A stretch of 64,000 bases of DNA from PSRJ01 sp963825305 (lineage in GTDB: Bacteria > Acidobacteriota > Terriglobia > Bryobacterales > Bryobacteraceae): positions 930,001 through 994,000 of the forward strand of contig CAWGTA010000008.1 in the NCBI GenBank assembly GCA_963825305.1, read 5' to 3'. The notes below the pieces were generated by a model. The model saw only the letters and a list, made by a program, of their open reading frames with translations, was not told where the DNA came from and ran no database searches. A program made the position numbers and the translations under genes. Shown here in pieces: positions 36,604 to 46,538 of this stretch. Every line of letters begins with the position of its first letter. Positions within the stretch are counted from its first letter, which is position 1.

Positions 36604-37224
36604 TTAATCCCGGTCCAGTTCCGCGCTGACCGACCGTCCGACACATTTGACGCAGACTAAACCGCTGGGGCGCAATTCGTGAGTGGTCTGATCGCCACAA
36701 GCTCTGCAAAACTGCACGGTCTTGGGGAAGGTTCGCGGCTCCTGCGGGCCAACTGTGGCTGCCGCAGGGGCGGTTGCCTCACCACTTCCAGCCCATCCCG
36801 CGAAGGCGCTGGCGCCGTGCGCCCGCTCATAGTTCCGCACGTACGCTCCCATCATGCGGTCGGTTACGGTGGTGTGGTCCTCCAGCCAGCCCGCGAGGAA
36901 TTCGAAGAATAGCTCGGCCGCTTCGGCGTCGCCGCTTTCGATCAGGGGCACAAACAACTTCAAGCGCCGGCGCGCGGTTTCGTGCTGCTGCTTATGCCAA
37001 CCGTAAGATGGATAAGCAGTGGACTGCATCAGCCATTCCTCATGCGAGAAATGATCTCCCATGTGAGCCACCAGGCCGTGCAGATGCTCTTTTACATGGG
37101 CCGCCGGAGCACCCCTGGTAACCGCCTGCTGCAATTCATCGGCGACTCGAAACAGGTCACGATGTTCCGCATCGATCTGGGCGAGGAAAACCTCGTTCTC
37201 CTTGCCCCATCTGAAATGCTGCAT
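36604..37224 (-). CDS. hemerythrin-domain protein with C-terminal zinc finger
   Basis: 206 residues. The N-terminal 130 residues are a bacteriohemerythrin four-helix bundle. Likely di-iron ligands are in FLAQIDAEHRDLF, HMGDHFSHEEWLM, HKQQHET and WLEDHTTVTD. After an Ala/Pro linker, the tail has CRACGD and CVKCVG, a zinc-ribbon-like module. Bacteriohemerythrins bind O2 and can sense or store it. The added zinc module is unusual and may bind a partner. It is convergent with the HEAT gene. Confidence 0.85.
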   Translation of the reverse strand: MQHFRWGKENEVFLAQIDAEHRDLFRVADELQQAVTRGAPAAHVKEHLHGLVAHMGDHFSHEEWLMQSTAYPSYGWHKQQHETARRRLKLFVPLIESGDAEAAELFFEFLAGWLEDHTTVTDRMMGAYVRNYERAHGASAFAGWAGSGEATAPAAATVGPQEPRTFPKTVQFCRACGDQTTHELRPSGLVCVKCVGRSVSAELDRD

Positions 37225-37310
37225 ACCTAATTCTAGCGCGTTTTTAGGATATTAGGATCCGTTTATTACGTAGGGTGCATCGGGCCTGTTGTAGTACTCT
37301 GGACGAAAGC

Positions 37311-37916
37311 ATGAGCCAGCGACGGTCCTCCTTTGCGCTCGATCGGCAGAATTCGAGTGCTACTAAACCTGCCGCGAAGCGAACCGGCGCCCGGCGATCG
37401 CGTTCCTCGCGGGGCCCGGCCAGGATTCCCCGCGTGCTCTTTCTAGTGGCCGCGTTTGCAGGATTTGCCGTGGTCGCGCTCCAGGCCCACTACACCGTCA
37501 GTCTCCAATTTCCCGTGGGTGTGCGATTCCGATGGCCGCTGGTAATTGCGCCCAGGGTGTCGACCGATGACACGGTGGGCGCCCAGGCCGATCAATCCGG
37601 ACACCGCTTGACGGCGTACCAGCAATACGCCTGCAACAAGTTCGGACCGGCGTGCCGCGTGGCGCTGGCGGTCGAGCGCGCCGAGAACCCGCGCGGCGCC
37701 TGCGAGATCTACCACTACAATACCGATGGCACGCTCGATTGGGGATATTTTCAGATCAACACCGTGCACCTGAAGCGTGCGGGAGTCAATCTGCGGGACC
37801 TGCTGGACTGCAAGGCGAACATCGATTTCGCATACCAACTGTACCGCGAGCGGGGCTTCGAACCGTGGACCACGTACACCAGCGGCCTGTATAGGAACTA
37901 CCTTCGCGATCCGTAA
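37311..37916 (+). CDS. membrane-anchored lysozyme-like (lytic transglycosylase) protein
   Basis: 201 residues from ATG 37311. A basic N-terminal tail precedes one transmembrane helix (VLFLVAAFAGFAVVALQAH), then a compact lysozyme-like domain: CRVALAVERAENPRGACEIYHYN holds the probable catalytic Glu, and DWGYFQINTVHL matches the FQIN signature of SLT enzymes. FAYQLYRERGFEPWTTYTSG ends it. It would cut peptidoglycan from the outer face of the inner membrane. Small size suggests a specialised SLT protein. Confidence 0.75.
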   Translation: MSQRRSSFALDRQNSSATKPAAKRTGARRSRSSRGPARIPRVLFLVAAFAGFAVVALQAHYTVSLQFPVGVRFRWPLVIAPRVSTDDTVGAQADQSGHRLTAYQQYACNKFGPACRVALAVERAENPRGACEIYHYNTDGTLDWGYFQINTVHLKRAGVNLRDLLDCKANIDFAYQLYRERGFEPWTTYTSGLYRNYLRDP

Positions 37917-37930
37917 GTAGGACAAAAGCA

Positions 37931-38290
37931 CCGGCGGCCGAGACCGCCGGCGTTACGTAACGCCGGCGATCCTTGTCGCCGGTGGGTTGACTCCCCGAGC
38001 ACGCAAGCCAGGACCGATCAGCTTCAGCCCTCAGCTCCGGACAAAACCAGGGGGCAGCTGGACTGAGGGTAGCGCCGGCGATCCTTGTCGCCGGTGGGTT
38101 GACTCCCTGAGCACTCAAGCCAGGACCGATCAGCTTCAGCCCTCAGCTCCGGACAAAACCAGGGGCAGCTGGACCGCCGAGGTAGCGCGGGCGATCCTTG
38201 TCGCCGGTGGTTTGACTCCCTGAGCACTCAAGCCGGAGGTCAGCTTCAGTCCTCAGGTCCGGACAAAACCAGGGGTAGCTGACCGCTGAC
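37931..38290. repeat. three tandem units of about 112 bp with hairpins
   Basis: Three direct repeat units begin with GATCCTTGTCGCCGG at 37968, 38080 and 38193, so the period is 112-113 bases. Each contains the hairpin CCGGCGA/TCGCCGG, then TTGACTCCC, CAAGCC, a CAGCTTCAGCCCTCAGCTCC tract and GGACAAAACCAGGGG. Unit 3 is the most diverged. Upstream, a 24-bp perfect palindrome spans 37945-37968 (centre TTACGTAA). The block separates the lysozyme-like gene from the convergent peptide synthetase. There are no spacers of the CRISPR kind. Confidence 0.85.
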
Positions 38291-41200
38291 CGCTGATTGC
38301 TGAAAGCTCAACGGACTTCCCACCCACGCGGTGCCCGCCGGCAGCGTCTCACCCTTCATCACCAAAGACAGCGCGCCGACTCGTGCGCCGTCCTGGATCT
38401 CCGTATCGTAAAGGACGATCGACTGCGCCCCGATCTCGCAGTCCGCCCCAATGCGTAGCCGTGCGCCCTTCAAGACGCGGTCCTCGAAGAGGTGCGTCTG
38501 TAGAATGCATTCGTGGTTTAGAACGGTGCGGTCGCCGATCTCCACCAGGTCCCACTCGAGGAAGCCTGTGGTGCCAACGTAGACGCGCCGCCCGATGCGT
38601 GCGCCGAGCATACGGAGATACCAGGGGAGCAGGGGAGTGCCCACCAATGCATCCAGCGCAAGGGGGGTGGCAAAAAACTCAAACAGAGCGTTCACGAACT
38701 CCAGCCTCCAGAGGAAGGTGCTCCATAAGGGCCGCGCGAAAGGCCGGTAGCGACCCATCACCATCCACTTGACGAGCGCTACGGCGGCGATCGCAGCCAG
38801 CGAGCAGGCAGCGAAGATGGCCGGCAACAGCAGCAGCGTGATGGCCGCGCCCAACTGGTCCCACAGCCTGAGCGCGATGTGAATCAGAGCCACCGCGACC
38901 AGGATGAATCCCGCGTCCGGCAGGGTCACCCGCGCGATCTCGCAAAAGCCGCGGCTCCACAGCAGCCTCCGGCTGGGACGAAACGTTTTTTGCTCCGAGA
39001 AGCCCGCGCTGGACTGGCGATGCGGCAGCAGGATCGGCGGCGAGCCGAGCCAGGACACTCCGCTCTGCGCGGCTTGACCTTCCGCCGAGGGAGCTGCCGT
39101 CAGCACCCCAACCAGGGAATTGTCGCCGAGCGTGGTGCCCGCGGGAATCACCGCGCTGTTGCCCACGAATGCGCGGCGGCCCAGCCGGGTGGGCGCTAAT
39201 GTCAGCCAGCCCGACTCGATGCGCGATGCGCCCAGCGAGGCTTCGTCCGCGATAGTGGCGCCATCGGCGATGTCCAGCAGGTCCGGAGTCGTCGTGCTGG
39301 CAGTGGAGAACTCCACCAGACGACCCAGTCTTGGCGCCCAGCGCACAGTAGAACGGCTTGAGATAGAGCGTAGCGTGCAAGGGCCCGGCAACATCCACGC
39401 CGAGGGCCAGCAACTGTTCAACTACCCAATTCCTCAGGTAGAACCAACCGTGCACCGGATATTTCCCCGCTCGTGCCCGGCCGATCAGCAGCCACTTGAG
39501 AGCCACCACTCCGGCGGTAAGGCACAGCATAAAGGATGCGCCGGCAAACGGCGCGGCATAGAGAACGCGCCATCCATGGAAATAGGTCAGGATGACAATC
39601 CCCGGCACAAAGGCTGCCAGTTCGATCAGCGGAAAGGCAAGCACCACCGCGCCGTAGAAAGCTGTCACCGCAGCCCGCCGAAGCCAGCCACGCGCCGGCG
39701 GCGCAGTTTCCGCTGTTGCGCGGCCCACCAGACGCGGCGGCGAACCGGCCCACGTTTCGCCCGCCGGAACCCGCGTGCCGCTGGGGAGCAACGACAAATC
39801 GTCCAGCCGGGCACCATCCTCCATCACCACATGCCGGCATAAGACGGTACGCGCCCCCACAAAACAGCGGCGCCCCACAGTGACCGGTCCAACGACGAGT
39901 TCCCTGCCCTCCACCGTGTAACCAAGCAGGGAAGCCCCCTCGTCCACGCTGGCACCTTCACCGATGGAAATCAGGTCGAACGCCGCCAGGTGGTCGGTCG
40001 CCAGGTGGACGTTTTTCCCGATTCGAGCGCCCAGCATACGATACACGAGGGGCAGCCACGGTGTTCCGCCGAGCCGGGTTAACGGCAGGCTCTGGAACAA
40101 CGTTTGGACGAACCACCACCGCAGATAGTATCCGCCCCACAAAGGGTGCCGCCCGGCCCGAATGTGGCCGAGCAACAGCCATTTCGCGGCAACGGCTAAC
40201 AGCAAAAGAACCGGGAGCGCGGCGATCCCGCTGGCCGCAGCCCACGCAGCCGACTTCCATGCCGAATGATGCGCGCCGACGAGGAAATAGACCAGATAGG
40301 GCGCGATCGACGCGATGCCCCGAAACCCGAATACGAAATAGAGACTGGCCGACTGCGCCGCCCCGGCCCGAAAGTGGCGGGCTCGTTCCCGCGCATCGTC
40401 CCGATTTGGCACAGGTGCCGGTGAGGCCTCGGCCCGTGGCGGCGTTGCCGAGTCGATGGCCGCAGCGAGACGCGAAATCGTCGGATGGCTATATACATCG
40501 GCCACCGTGAGCGAGGCAAACTGCCGGTCCTCGCGCAACTTCGAAACCATGCGCGCGGCGAACAACGAGTGCCCTCCCAGGTCCAGAAAGAAATCGTCAT
40601 CACGCGCGACGCGCAAAGGACGAAACAAGTCTCTCCATACTGCCAGGAGCCGCCGTTCCGTTGCCGTCGAAGAATGGTCCGGCTGCGCTGTCTGCGGCTC
40701 CGTACGAGGCCGCGGTTCCGGCAGAGAGGCGCGGTCGAGTTTGCCATTCGGAAACCGCGGCAGGTCGCTCACAGTTTCGATGAGGGCCGGCACCATCCAA
40801 GCCGGTAACTGGCTCCGCAAGTGCGAGCCCAAATGTTCCTCGTCTACGGTGCACCCATCGCGCGGCACCACGTAGCCGACCAGTTGCGGGACACCGCCGC
40901 CAGTCTCGCGCACCGCGCATCCGGCCGCCAGCACTCCGGGCGCTTCCAGCAACACCGATTCAATTTCGCTCAGCTCCACACGCAAGCCGCGCAGCTTGAT
41001 TTGCCCATCCGCACGGCCCAGGAAGTGGATATTGCCTTCGTGGTCCATGCGGCCCAGGTCGCCCGTGCGGTAGATCCGCCCGCCTGTGCCCACGAACGGG
41101 TCTGCTACAAACCGCGCGCGGGTCTCCGCCGGAAGGCCAACGTAACCACGGGCCACGCCTGCACCGCCGATGCAAATCTCTCCCGTTTGGCCGTGGCGGA

Positions 41201-42275
41201 CAGGCCGCAGTTCGTCATTGAGAATGTGAATCTGGTAGCCGCGCACCGGGCGGCCGATGGTAACCGGCTGGTCCGGAGATACATCCGTGTAGGTGGCGAT
41301 AACCGTCGCCTCGGTGGGGCCATAGGTGTTCACGATGCGCCGCCCGGGCTTTGCCCAGCGCGCGACCAGTTGATTGGAGCAGGTCTCACCACCCAGGATC
41401 AGCAGCCGCAGCCCCGGTACATCTTCCTCCATCATGGAAAGAAGAGTCGGCGCGCAGGAAAGCACCGTGACGCCGTGCTGGGCGAGTTGCCGGGAAAGGT
41501 CGGGCCCCGCATGCGCCATCTCTTCGGTGGCGGCCACCAGCGTCGCTCCGGAATGAAAGGCCAGCCACACTTCTTCCACCGCCAGGTCGAAGGCCAATGA
41601 GGCGCCCTGGTAGACGCGGTCCTCGGGCCTAACGGCAAAGATGCGGCTCTCGGCGCGCACCAGGTGGCACGCATTCCGATGCTCCACCATCACGCCTTTC
41701 GGCCGGCCCGTGGAACCCGACGTATAAATGATGTAGCAGAGGTCCTCCGGCTCCGCGCAGTTTTCATCCCTCGGCAGGCACGCCGGGCTTTCCGCGGCGA
41801 TCGCGACGGCATCGGTGTCGACGCGCAACACGGCGCCGCCAAACCCCTGGTGACGGGCTGTCAGGCCGGCTGTCGTCACCAGCGCGCTAGCCCCGGAATC
41901 CTCGAGGATATAGGCAACGCGGTCCACCGGATAAGTAGGGTCGATCGGCACATAAGCCGCTCCCGCCTTCAGTATTCCCAGCAGCGTCACGTACGCATCG
42001 ATGGAACGCGGCAGCAGCATCGCGACTGCCGATCCACGTTGGACGCCTCGTTTCCGCAGATGCCGGGCGAGCCGATTCGCGCGGCCAGCCAATTCCCCGT
42101 AGGTCACCTCTTCCGCGCCAAAGACCACTGCCACGGCGTCGGGCCATTTGGCAGCCGTAGCCTCGAAAATTCCCTGAAGAGCGAGGTCCTGTGTGCTGGT
42201 GTCTGGAGCGATGAGCAGTTGCTGTGGGGTCATAGGGTCGATGGAATCGGGCTGCGGAAACTCTTTCGGTCCCAT
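38246..42275 (-). CDS. Pls/PosA-type non-ribosomal peptide synthetase, one frameshift
   Basis: Restored length about 1340 residues. The adenylation domain (1-510) has IIYTSGSTGRPKGVMVEH, NTYGPTEATVIATY, YRTGDLGRMD, KLRGLRVELSEIE and PNGKLDRASL, whose Lys is catalytic. A carrier domain with DLGGHSLFAARM (Ser for phosphopantetheine) follows. The C-terminal half has transmembrane helix pairs and repeated hexapeptide-like blocks (MLGARIGKNVHLA, MLGARIGRRVYVG), the terminal module of the Pls/PosA family. No condensation or thioesterase domain is present. A one-base shift lies near 39325. The last 20 or so codons run into repeat DNA. The family includes epsilon-poly-lysine synthetase; the product here is unknown. 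Confidence 0.85.
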
Positions 42276-42356
42276 ACCTCTCGTATATGGTTTCGGACCT
42301 TTTTCTCCTCTCCTTTAGCTCGCGCAGATTAAAATGGTGTTAATGAGGGTGGCCGT

Positions 42357-43208
42357 TTACCCCAGTTCGTCCACGACGCTATTGACGAGAGTCCCCACAA
42401 AAGGAATGTCCACTTCAATGAGATCGCCTGGCTTGAGGAAAACCGGCGGGGTGCGCTTGAATCCGACGCCTCCGGGCGTGCCCGTCGAGATCACATCCCC
42501 TGCCTCCAGCGGAGTGAAGGACGAGCAGTAGGCGATCAGGCGCGGAATCGAAAAGATCAACTGATCGAGCTGCGCTTGTTGCATCACTGCGCCGTTGAGG
42601 CGCGTGGTCAGATGCAAAGCGCTGACGTCGGCGATCTCGTCCGCCGTGGTCATCCACGGACCGAAGGCGCCGGTTCTGGGAAAATTCTTTCCCGGCGTAA
42701 ATTGATGGCTGTGCGACTGCCAGTCGCGCAGGGTGGCATCGTTGTAACAGGCATACCCGGCCACGTGCGCCATGGCTTCCTCCTCGGGAATGTAGCGGCC
42801 AGGCTGACCGATGATGACTGCCAGCTCTCCCTCAAAATCCAGATTGCGGGAGACCTTCGGGCGGAGGATGCTGGTTGCGTGGCCAGTCTGCGTGTTGGCC
42901 AATCGCAGGAAGATAGTGGGATAAACCGCCTGGTGGCGGCCCGTCTCCTGGCGATGCGTCTCGTAGTTGACCCCGACGCACAGAATCTTATCGGGATTCG
43001 CAATGACCGGCAGCCACTCAATTTCGCGGACCGAAAAAGACGCTGCTTCGCTCTCACGGGAAGCCAGCTCGCCCAGCTTTCCCGCAGCCAGCGCGGCACG
43101 GAGGTCCACATCCCCACCCGTCCACAGGCGGCCGATGTCGATGATTTTCTCCCCTTCGACGATGCCGAACGTCCGTCGTTTCTGGATCTTGCAACTGGCG
43201 ATCTTCAT
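42357..43208 (-). CDS. Fumarylacetoacetate hydrolase family protein
   Basis: 283 residues, FAH fold. The N-terminal part is short; the C-terminal catalytic domain has KILCVGVNYETHRQETG, NLDFEGELAVIIGQPGRYI (metal-binding Glu), DATLRDWQSHSHQFTPGKNF, LTTRLNGAVMQQAQLDQLIF, and STGTPGGVGFKRTPPVFLKPG. These enzymes split or isomerise acylpyruvate-type compounds in aromatic catabolism. It lies 81 bases upstream of the peptide synthetase on the same strand; a joint role is not supported by sequence. Confidence 0.9.
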   Translation of the reverse strand: MKIASCKIQKRRTFGIVEGEKIIDIGRLWTGGDVDLRAALAAGKLGELASRESEAASFSVREIEWLPVIANPDKILCVGVNYETHRQETGRHQAVYPTIFLRLANTQTGHATSILRPKVSRNLDFEGELAVIIGQPGRYIPEEEAMAHVAGYACYNDATLRDWQSHSHQFTPGKNFPRTGAFGPWMTTADEIADVSALHLTTRLNGAVMQQAQLDQLIFSIPRLIAYCSSFTPLEAGDVISTGTPGGVGFKRTPPVFLKPGDLIEVDIPFVGTLVNSVVDELG

Positions 43209-43341
43209 TTCTTGACGATGGTATCATCCAGGGCGCCTGACGACTGCGGCCCCCACCCCCTTGCGCCCAGGTTAACTTTTGGTAATAATACGCTTCAGAT
43301 CACCCAGTTAGGTATGTTTCAACACCGACAGGAGACCTGCC

Positions 43342-43674
43342 GTGCAATGTGATTTCGTGGCTGCTCTGCTTTCGTGTGCTGAAGGGCCCCTCCAACCGAG
43401 CGCGCGCCGCTTCCTCATGGGCCTTTCTGGCGATGAACTGGAATTCCTGGCCGCGTTCATGGGCGCGGCGATCCTCGAAGCCGCCGACGGCTGCCCGTGC
43501 TCACGCGCGCAGTTGGCGGAACGGATCGCTGCCATGTACAGGACCCGTTGCGCCGCCGCCCGGCCCACCGCGGATGAGGATCACAAGATGATTCTGGTGC
43601 TGGAATTTCTGTGCCGCAGCGGCCTTCAGCGGCCTCCGGTCAGCGTCAGGGCCAGGCACGCCGGCGCCGCGTGA
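43342..43674 (+). CDS. hypothetical protein, 110 residues
   Basis: Starts at GTG 43342 behind AGGAG, a good ribosome site. The product is mainly helical by composition (RFLMGLSGDELEFLAAFMGAAIL, QLAERIAAMY, KMILVLEFLCRSG) and has three central or late cysteines. No family recognised. It overlaps the O-methyltransferase start by four bases (GTGA), so the two are probably co-translated. Confidence 0.6.
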   Translation: MQCDFVAALLSCAEGPLQPSARRFLMGLSGDELEFLAAFMGAAILEAADGCPCSRAQLAERIAAMYRTRCAAARPTADEDHKMILVLEFLCRSGLQRPPVSVRARHAGAA

Positions 43675-44255
43675 TCGGACGAACCCTTCTCGGATTCCGC
43701 GAGCGCGAAGAGATCGATCGCCTTTGGACGCGTAAGCTCCGCCAGGACGCTGAAGGCGTTTCGCAGCGGGACCGGCACCGCAATCTGGAGCCTTCGAGCG
43801 CCGAGTTCCTCTGTGCTTTAGCCGCGGGGATCGAGGCTAAGTTAATGGTGGAGATTGGCGGTTCCAGCGGGATCTCAACCATTGCCCTGGCCACCGCGGC
43901 GAGGGCCGTTGCCGGCCATGTGATTTCGATCGAAATCGAGCCGCAGCGCCAGCAGGAAGCCCGGGAGACCCTGTCCCATCTGGGCCTAAGCTCCTATGTG
44001 AATTTCGTTTTGGCGGATGCGGCCGCGATCATTCCGACGCTGGGAGAGATTCAGTTAGCATTCATCGACTGCGAGAAAGAAGACTACATCCCCTTCTTCG
44101 ACCGGCTGCAGGTGGCTGCGGGTGGAGTGGTGGTGGCGGATAATATCATCTCGCACAAGCTGACGGACTACGTGGCTCACGTTCGTTCGCGTCCGGGAGT
44201 GGAGTCGATCACGCTGCCGATCGGCCAGGGGATGGAGATCACGCGCTTGCCGTAG
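43671..44255 (+). CDS. SAM-dependent O-methyltransferase
   Basis: 194 residues from GTG 43671. Class I methyltransferase core: LMVEIGGSSGISTIALA (motif I), VISIEIEPQRQQEAR, FVLADAAAIIPTLGEIQLAFIDCEKEDYIPFFD and VVVADNIISH. The order and the AFID.EK..Y segment fit the O-methyltransferase group that acts on catechols and similar acceptors. The hypothetical protein coupled upstream may be a partner. Confidence 0.82.
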   Translation: MIGRTLLGFREREEIDRLWTRKLRQDAEGVSQRDRHRNLEPSSAEFLCALAAGIEAKLMVEIGGSSGISTIALATAARAVAGHVISIEIEPQRQQEARETLSHLGLSSYVNFVLADAAAIIPTLGEIQLAFIDCEKEDYIPFFDRLQVAAGGVVVADNIISHKLTDYVAHVRSRPGVESITLPIGQGMEITRLP

Positions 44256-44257
44256 CA

Positions 44258-44571
44258 AATCTTTACCGCAGAGACGCCGAGGCGCAGAGTTTTAAGAAAT
44301 GGGGCGCTTCCACGGTTTGCACGCAACCGTTGTTCCATGAGGTTGGCGCGCGGAGGGGGCGGAGGGAACAAGTGCTGGAACCAGCCGTCGTGTCAGGTCC
44401 AGATTTTTTCCTCCGTTCTCGCGGGACTCTTCGTCGAGCACTTGTTCCCTCTGCCCCCTCCGCGCGCCAACCTGAAGTGCCCCAATGGCTTCAACCCACG
44501 CGCGACGGCCCGATGATCTTGGTATTCTCTGCGGCTCCGCGTCTCTGCGGTGATTCATGGAATCTCGCTAC
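44258..44571. repeat. large inverted repeat element, family D, full copy
   Basis: Two half-elements face each other. The outer ends are ACCGCAGAGACGCCGAGG (44265) and its counterpart ending CGCGTCTCTGCGGTGA (44553). The inner arms of about 37 bp match almost perfectly: left arm 44341-44376 (core GGTTGGCGCGCGGAGGGGGC), right arm 44438-44473. A 60-base unique centre lies between. The left half is shared, inverted, with 28847-28963. No ORF is convincing inside. It fills the 350-base gap between the O-methyltransferase and helicase genes. Confidence 0.8.
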
Positions 44572-44606
44572 TGTCGCTCAGCCCCCTGCTAAAATCGAAT
44601 CAATCC

Positions 44607-46538
44607 ATGCCCACCCAGGCCCGATCTTCCGGCGCCAAACGCTTCTTCTCGCGGCATGGCACGCTCGCCCAGTGGCATCCCAACTACGAATTCCGGCCGG
44701 GACAAGTGGAAATGGCCGAAGCCGTCGAGTCGGCGCTCACCGACAAACGGCACCTGATCGTCGAGGCCGGCACCGGCACCGGAAAGACTCTCGCTTACCT
44801 TGTCCCGGCGCTGCAATCGGGCAAACGGATCATCGTCTCGACCGGCACCAAGAACCTGCAGGAGCAGCTCTTCTTCAAAGATGTTCCATTCCTGCAGCAG
44901 CACTTCCCAAAGCCTCTTAAGATCTGTTACATGAAGGGGCGCAACAACTACGCCTGCCGCCAGAAGATCTACGATGCCGAGAAGGAACCCATGCTGGCCG
45001 GCCTCGAAGAGCTGGCCGATTTCGAGATCATACGCGAGTGGGAGAAGACCACCGAATTCGGCGACCGCGCCGAGCTCAAGACGTTGCCCGAATCGAGCAC
45101 CGCCTGGGGCAAGATCGACGCTCGCGCCGACCTGTGCTCGGGACAGAAGTGTCCCAGCTTCGAACGCTGCTTCCTCACAGCCATGCACCAGCGGGCGGCG
45201 GACAGCGACATCATCATCGTCAACCACCACCTGTTTTTTGCCGACCTGGCGCTCAAAGACGAGAACTACGAGGGCGGCATCCTGCCCGACTACCAGGCTG
45301 TGGTGTTCGACGAGGCCCACGAGATTGAAGACGTGGCCGGCCAGTACTTCGGCGTCTCCGTCAGCAATTACCGCTTTCAGGAACTGCGCCGCGACCTCTC
45401 CGTGGTCGCGCGCTTAAAGAAGTTCGGGACCCCGGAGCTGGATCGCGTCCTCGAACGTCTGGAGGAATTGACGATTCAATTCTTCGCGCTGTTCGGCGAA
45501 GGCGACGGCCGCGGTCCGTTCCAGGCCCGACAAGCCTTTTGCGAAGCACACGAAGATGTCTATCGCGATGTATTGGCGGTTCTCGATTTGATCGGATCGC
45601 ATTTGAAGCTGCTCCACAACCCGCCCGAGGAAATCGTCCCGCTGTTTCGCCGCAGCCAGCAACTGGCGGAAGCCCTGCGCTTCGTCATGGAAAAAGAGGA
45701 CGAAGGCTACGTCTTCTGGATCGAGAAACGCGGTCGCGGCTGCTTTTTGCAGGCCACGCCCATCGACGTTTCCGGGCTCCTCTCGGCGCGCCTCTTCGAT
45801 AAGGTGGACACCATCATCCTGACCTCGGCAACCCTGGCCGTGGCCGGGGCCTTCACTTACGCGCAGCAGCGGCTGGGTTTGGAGAATGCGCGAACCCTGG
45901 TGGTCCCCGGCCACTTCGACTACCAGAAGCAGGCGCTGCTCTACGTGGCACAGCACCTGCCGGAGCCGCGCAGCCCGGCCTTCACCAAATCGGCGGCGGC
46001 CGAAGTGACACAGATTCTGCGGCACAGCCGGGGCCGCGCCTTCGTGCTCTTCACCAGCTATCAGCAGATGCGGCTGGTCTACGATTCCGTGTCGCTGGAG
46101 ATCGACTACCCCACGCTGCTCCAGGGCACCGGCCCGCGCAACGCCCTGCTCGAAGAGTTCCGCTCCACGCCGCATTGCGTTTTGTTCGCGACTTCCTCGT
46201 TCTGGCAGGGCGTCGACGTGCCGGGCGAGCAACTGAGCTGCGTTATTATAGATAAACTGCCGTTCGCGGTTCCCAACGATCCCGTGGTCAGCGCGCGGAT
46301 CGAAAACATCCGCCGAGCGGGGGGAAATCCGTTTTACGACTACCAGATCCCGCAGGCTGCCATTGCGCTCAAACAGGGTTTCGGGCGCTTGATTCGCAGC
46401 CGGTCGGATCGCGGCGTGCTGGTCCTGCTGGATCACCGGATCACCAGGCAGCGATACGGACAGGTCTTTTTTGACAGTCTTCCGGACTATGGGTTCACCA
46501 CCCGAGTGGAAGACGTGGAGAGATTTTTCGATGTTTGA
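44607..46538 (+). CDS. dinG: DinG/XPD-family ATP-dependent DNA helicase
   Basis: 643 residues from ATG 44607. Superfamily 2 helicase: Q-motif region FRPGQVEMAEAV, Walker A EAGTGTGKTLAYLVPAL, DEAH box VVFDEAHEIED, FVLFTSYQQM, and the late motifs FATSSFWQGVDVPGEQL and QGFGRLIRSRSDRGVL. Four cysteines, in NNYACRQK and CSGQKCPSFERC, between motifs Ia and II match the 4Fe-4S cluster of DinG/XPD helicases. It unwinds DNA or R-loops during repair. The stop overlaps queD by eight bases. Confidence 0.92.
   Translation: MPTQARSSGAKRFFSRHGTLAQWHPNYEFRPGQVEMAEAVESALTDKRHLIVEAGTGTGKTLAYLVPALQSGKRIIVSTGTKNLQEQLFFKDVPFLQQHFPKPLKICYMKGRNNYACRQKIYDAEKEPMLAGLEELADFEIIREWEKTTEFGDRAELKTLPESSTAWGKIDARADLCSGQKCPSFERCFLTAMHQRAADSDIIIVNHHLFFADLALKDENYEGGILPDYQAVVFDEAHEIEDVAGQYFGVSVSNYRFQELRRDLSVVARLKKFGTPELDRVLERLEELTIQFFALFGEGDGRGPFQARQAFCEAHEDVYRDVLAVLDLIGSHLKLLHNPPEEIVPLFRRSQQLAEALRFVMEKEDEGYVFWIEKRGRGCFLQATPIDVSGLLSARLFDKVDTIILTSATLAVAGAFTYAQQRLGLENARTLVVPGHFDYQKQALLYVAQHLPEPRSPAFTKSAAAEVTQILRHSRGRAFVLFTSYQQMRLVYDSVSLEIDYPTLLQGTGPRNALLEEFRSTPHCVLFATSSFWQGVDVPGEQLSCVIIDKLPFAVPNDPVVSARIENIRRAGGNPFYDYQIPQAAIALKQGFGRLIRSRSDRGVLVLLDHRITRQRYGQVFFDSLPDYGFTTRVEDVERFFDV

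Noticed and set aside
37931..38290. CRISPR array
   Set aside because: Only three units of 112 bp directly abutting each other, no short repeats with unique spacers, no cas genes.
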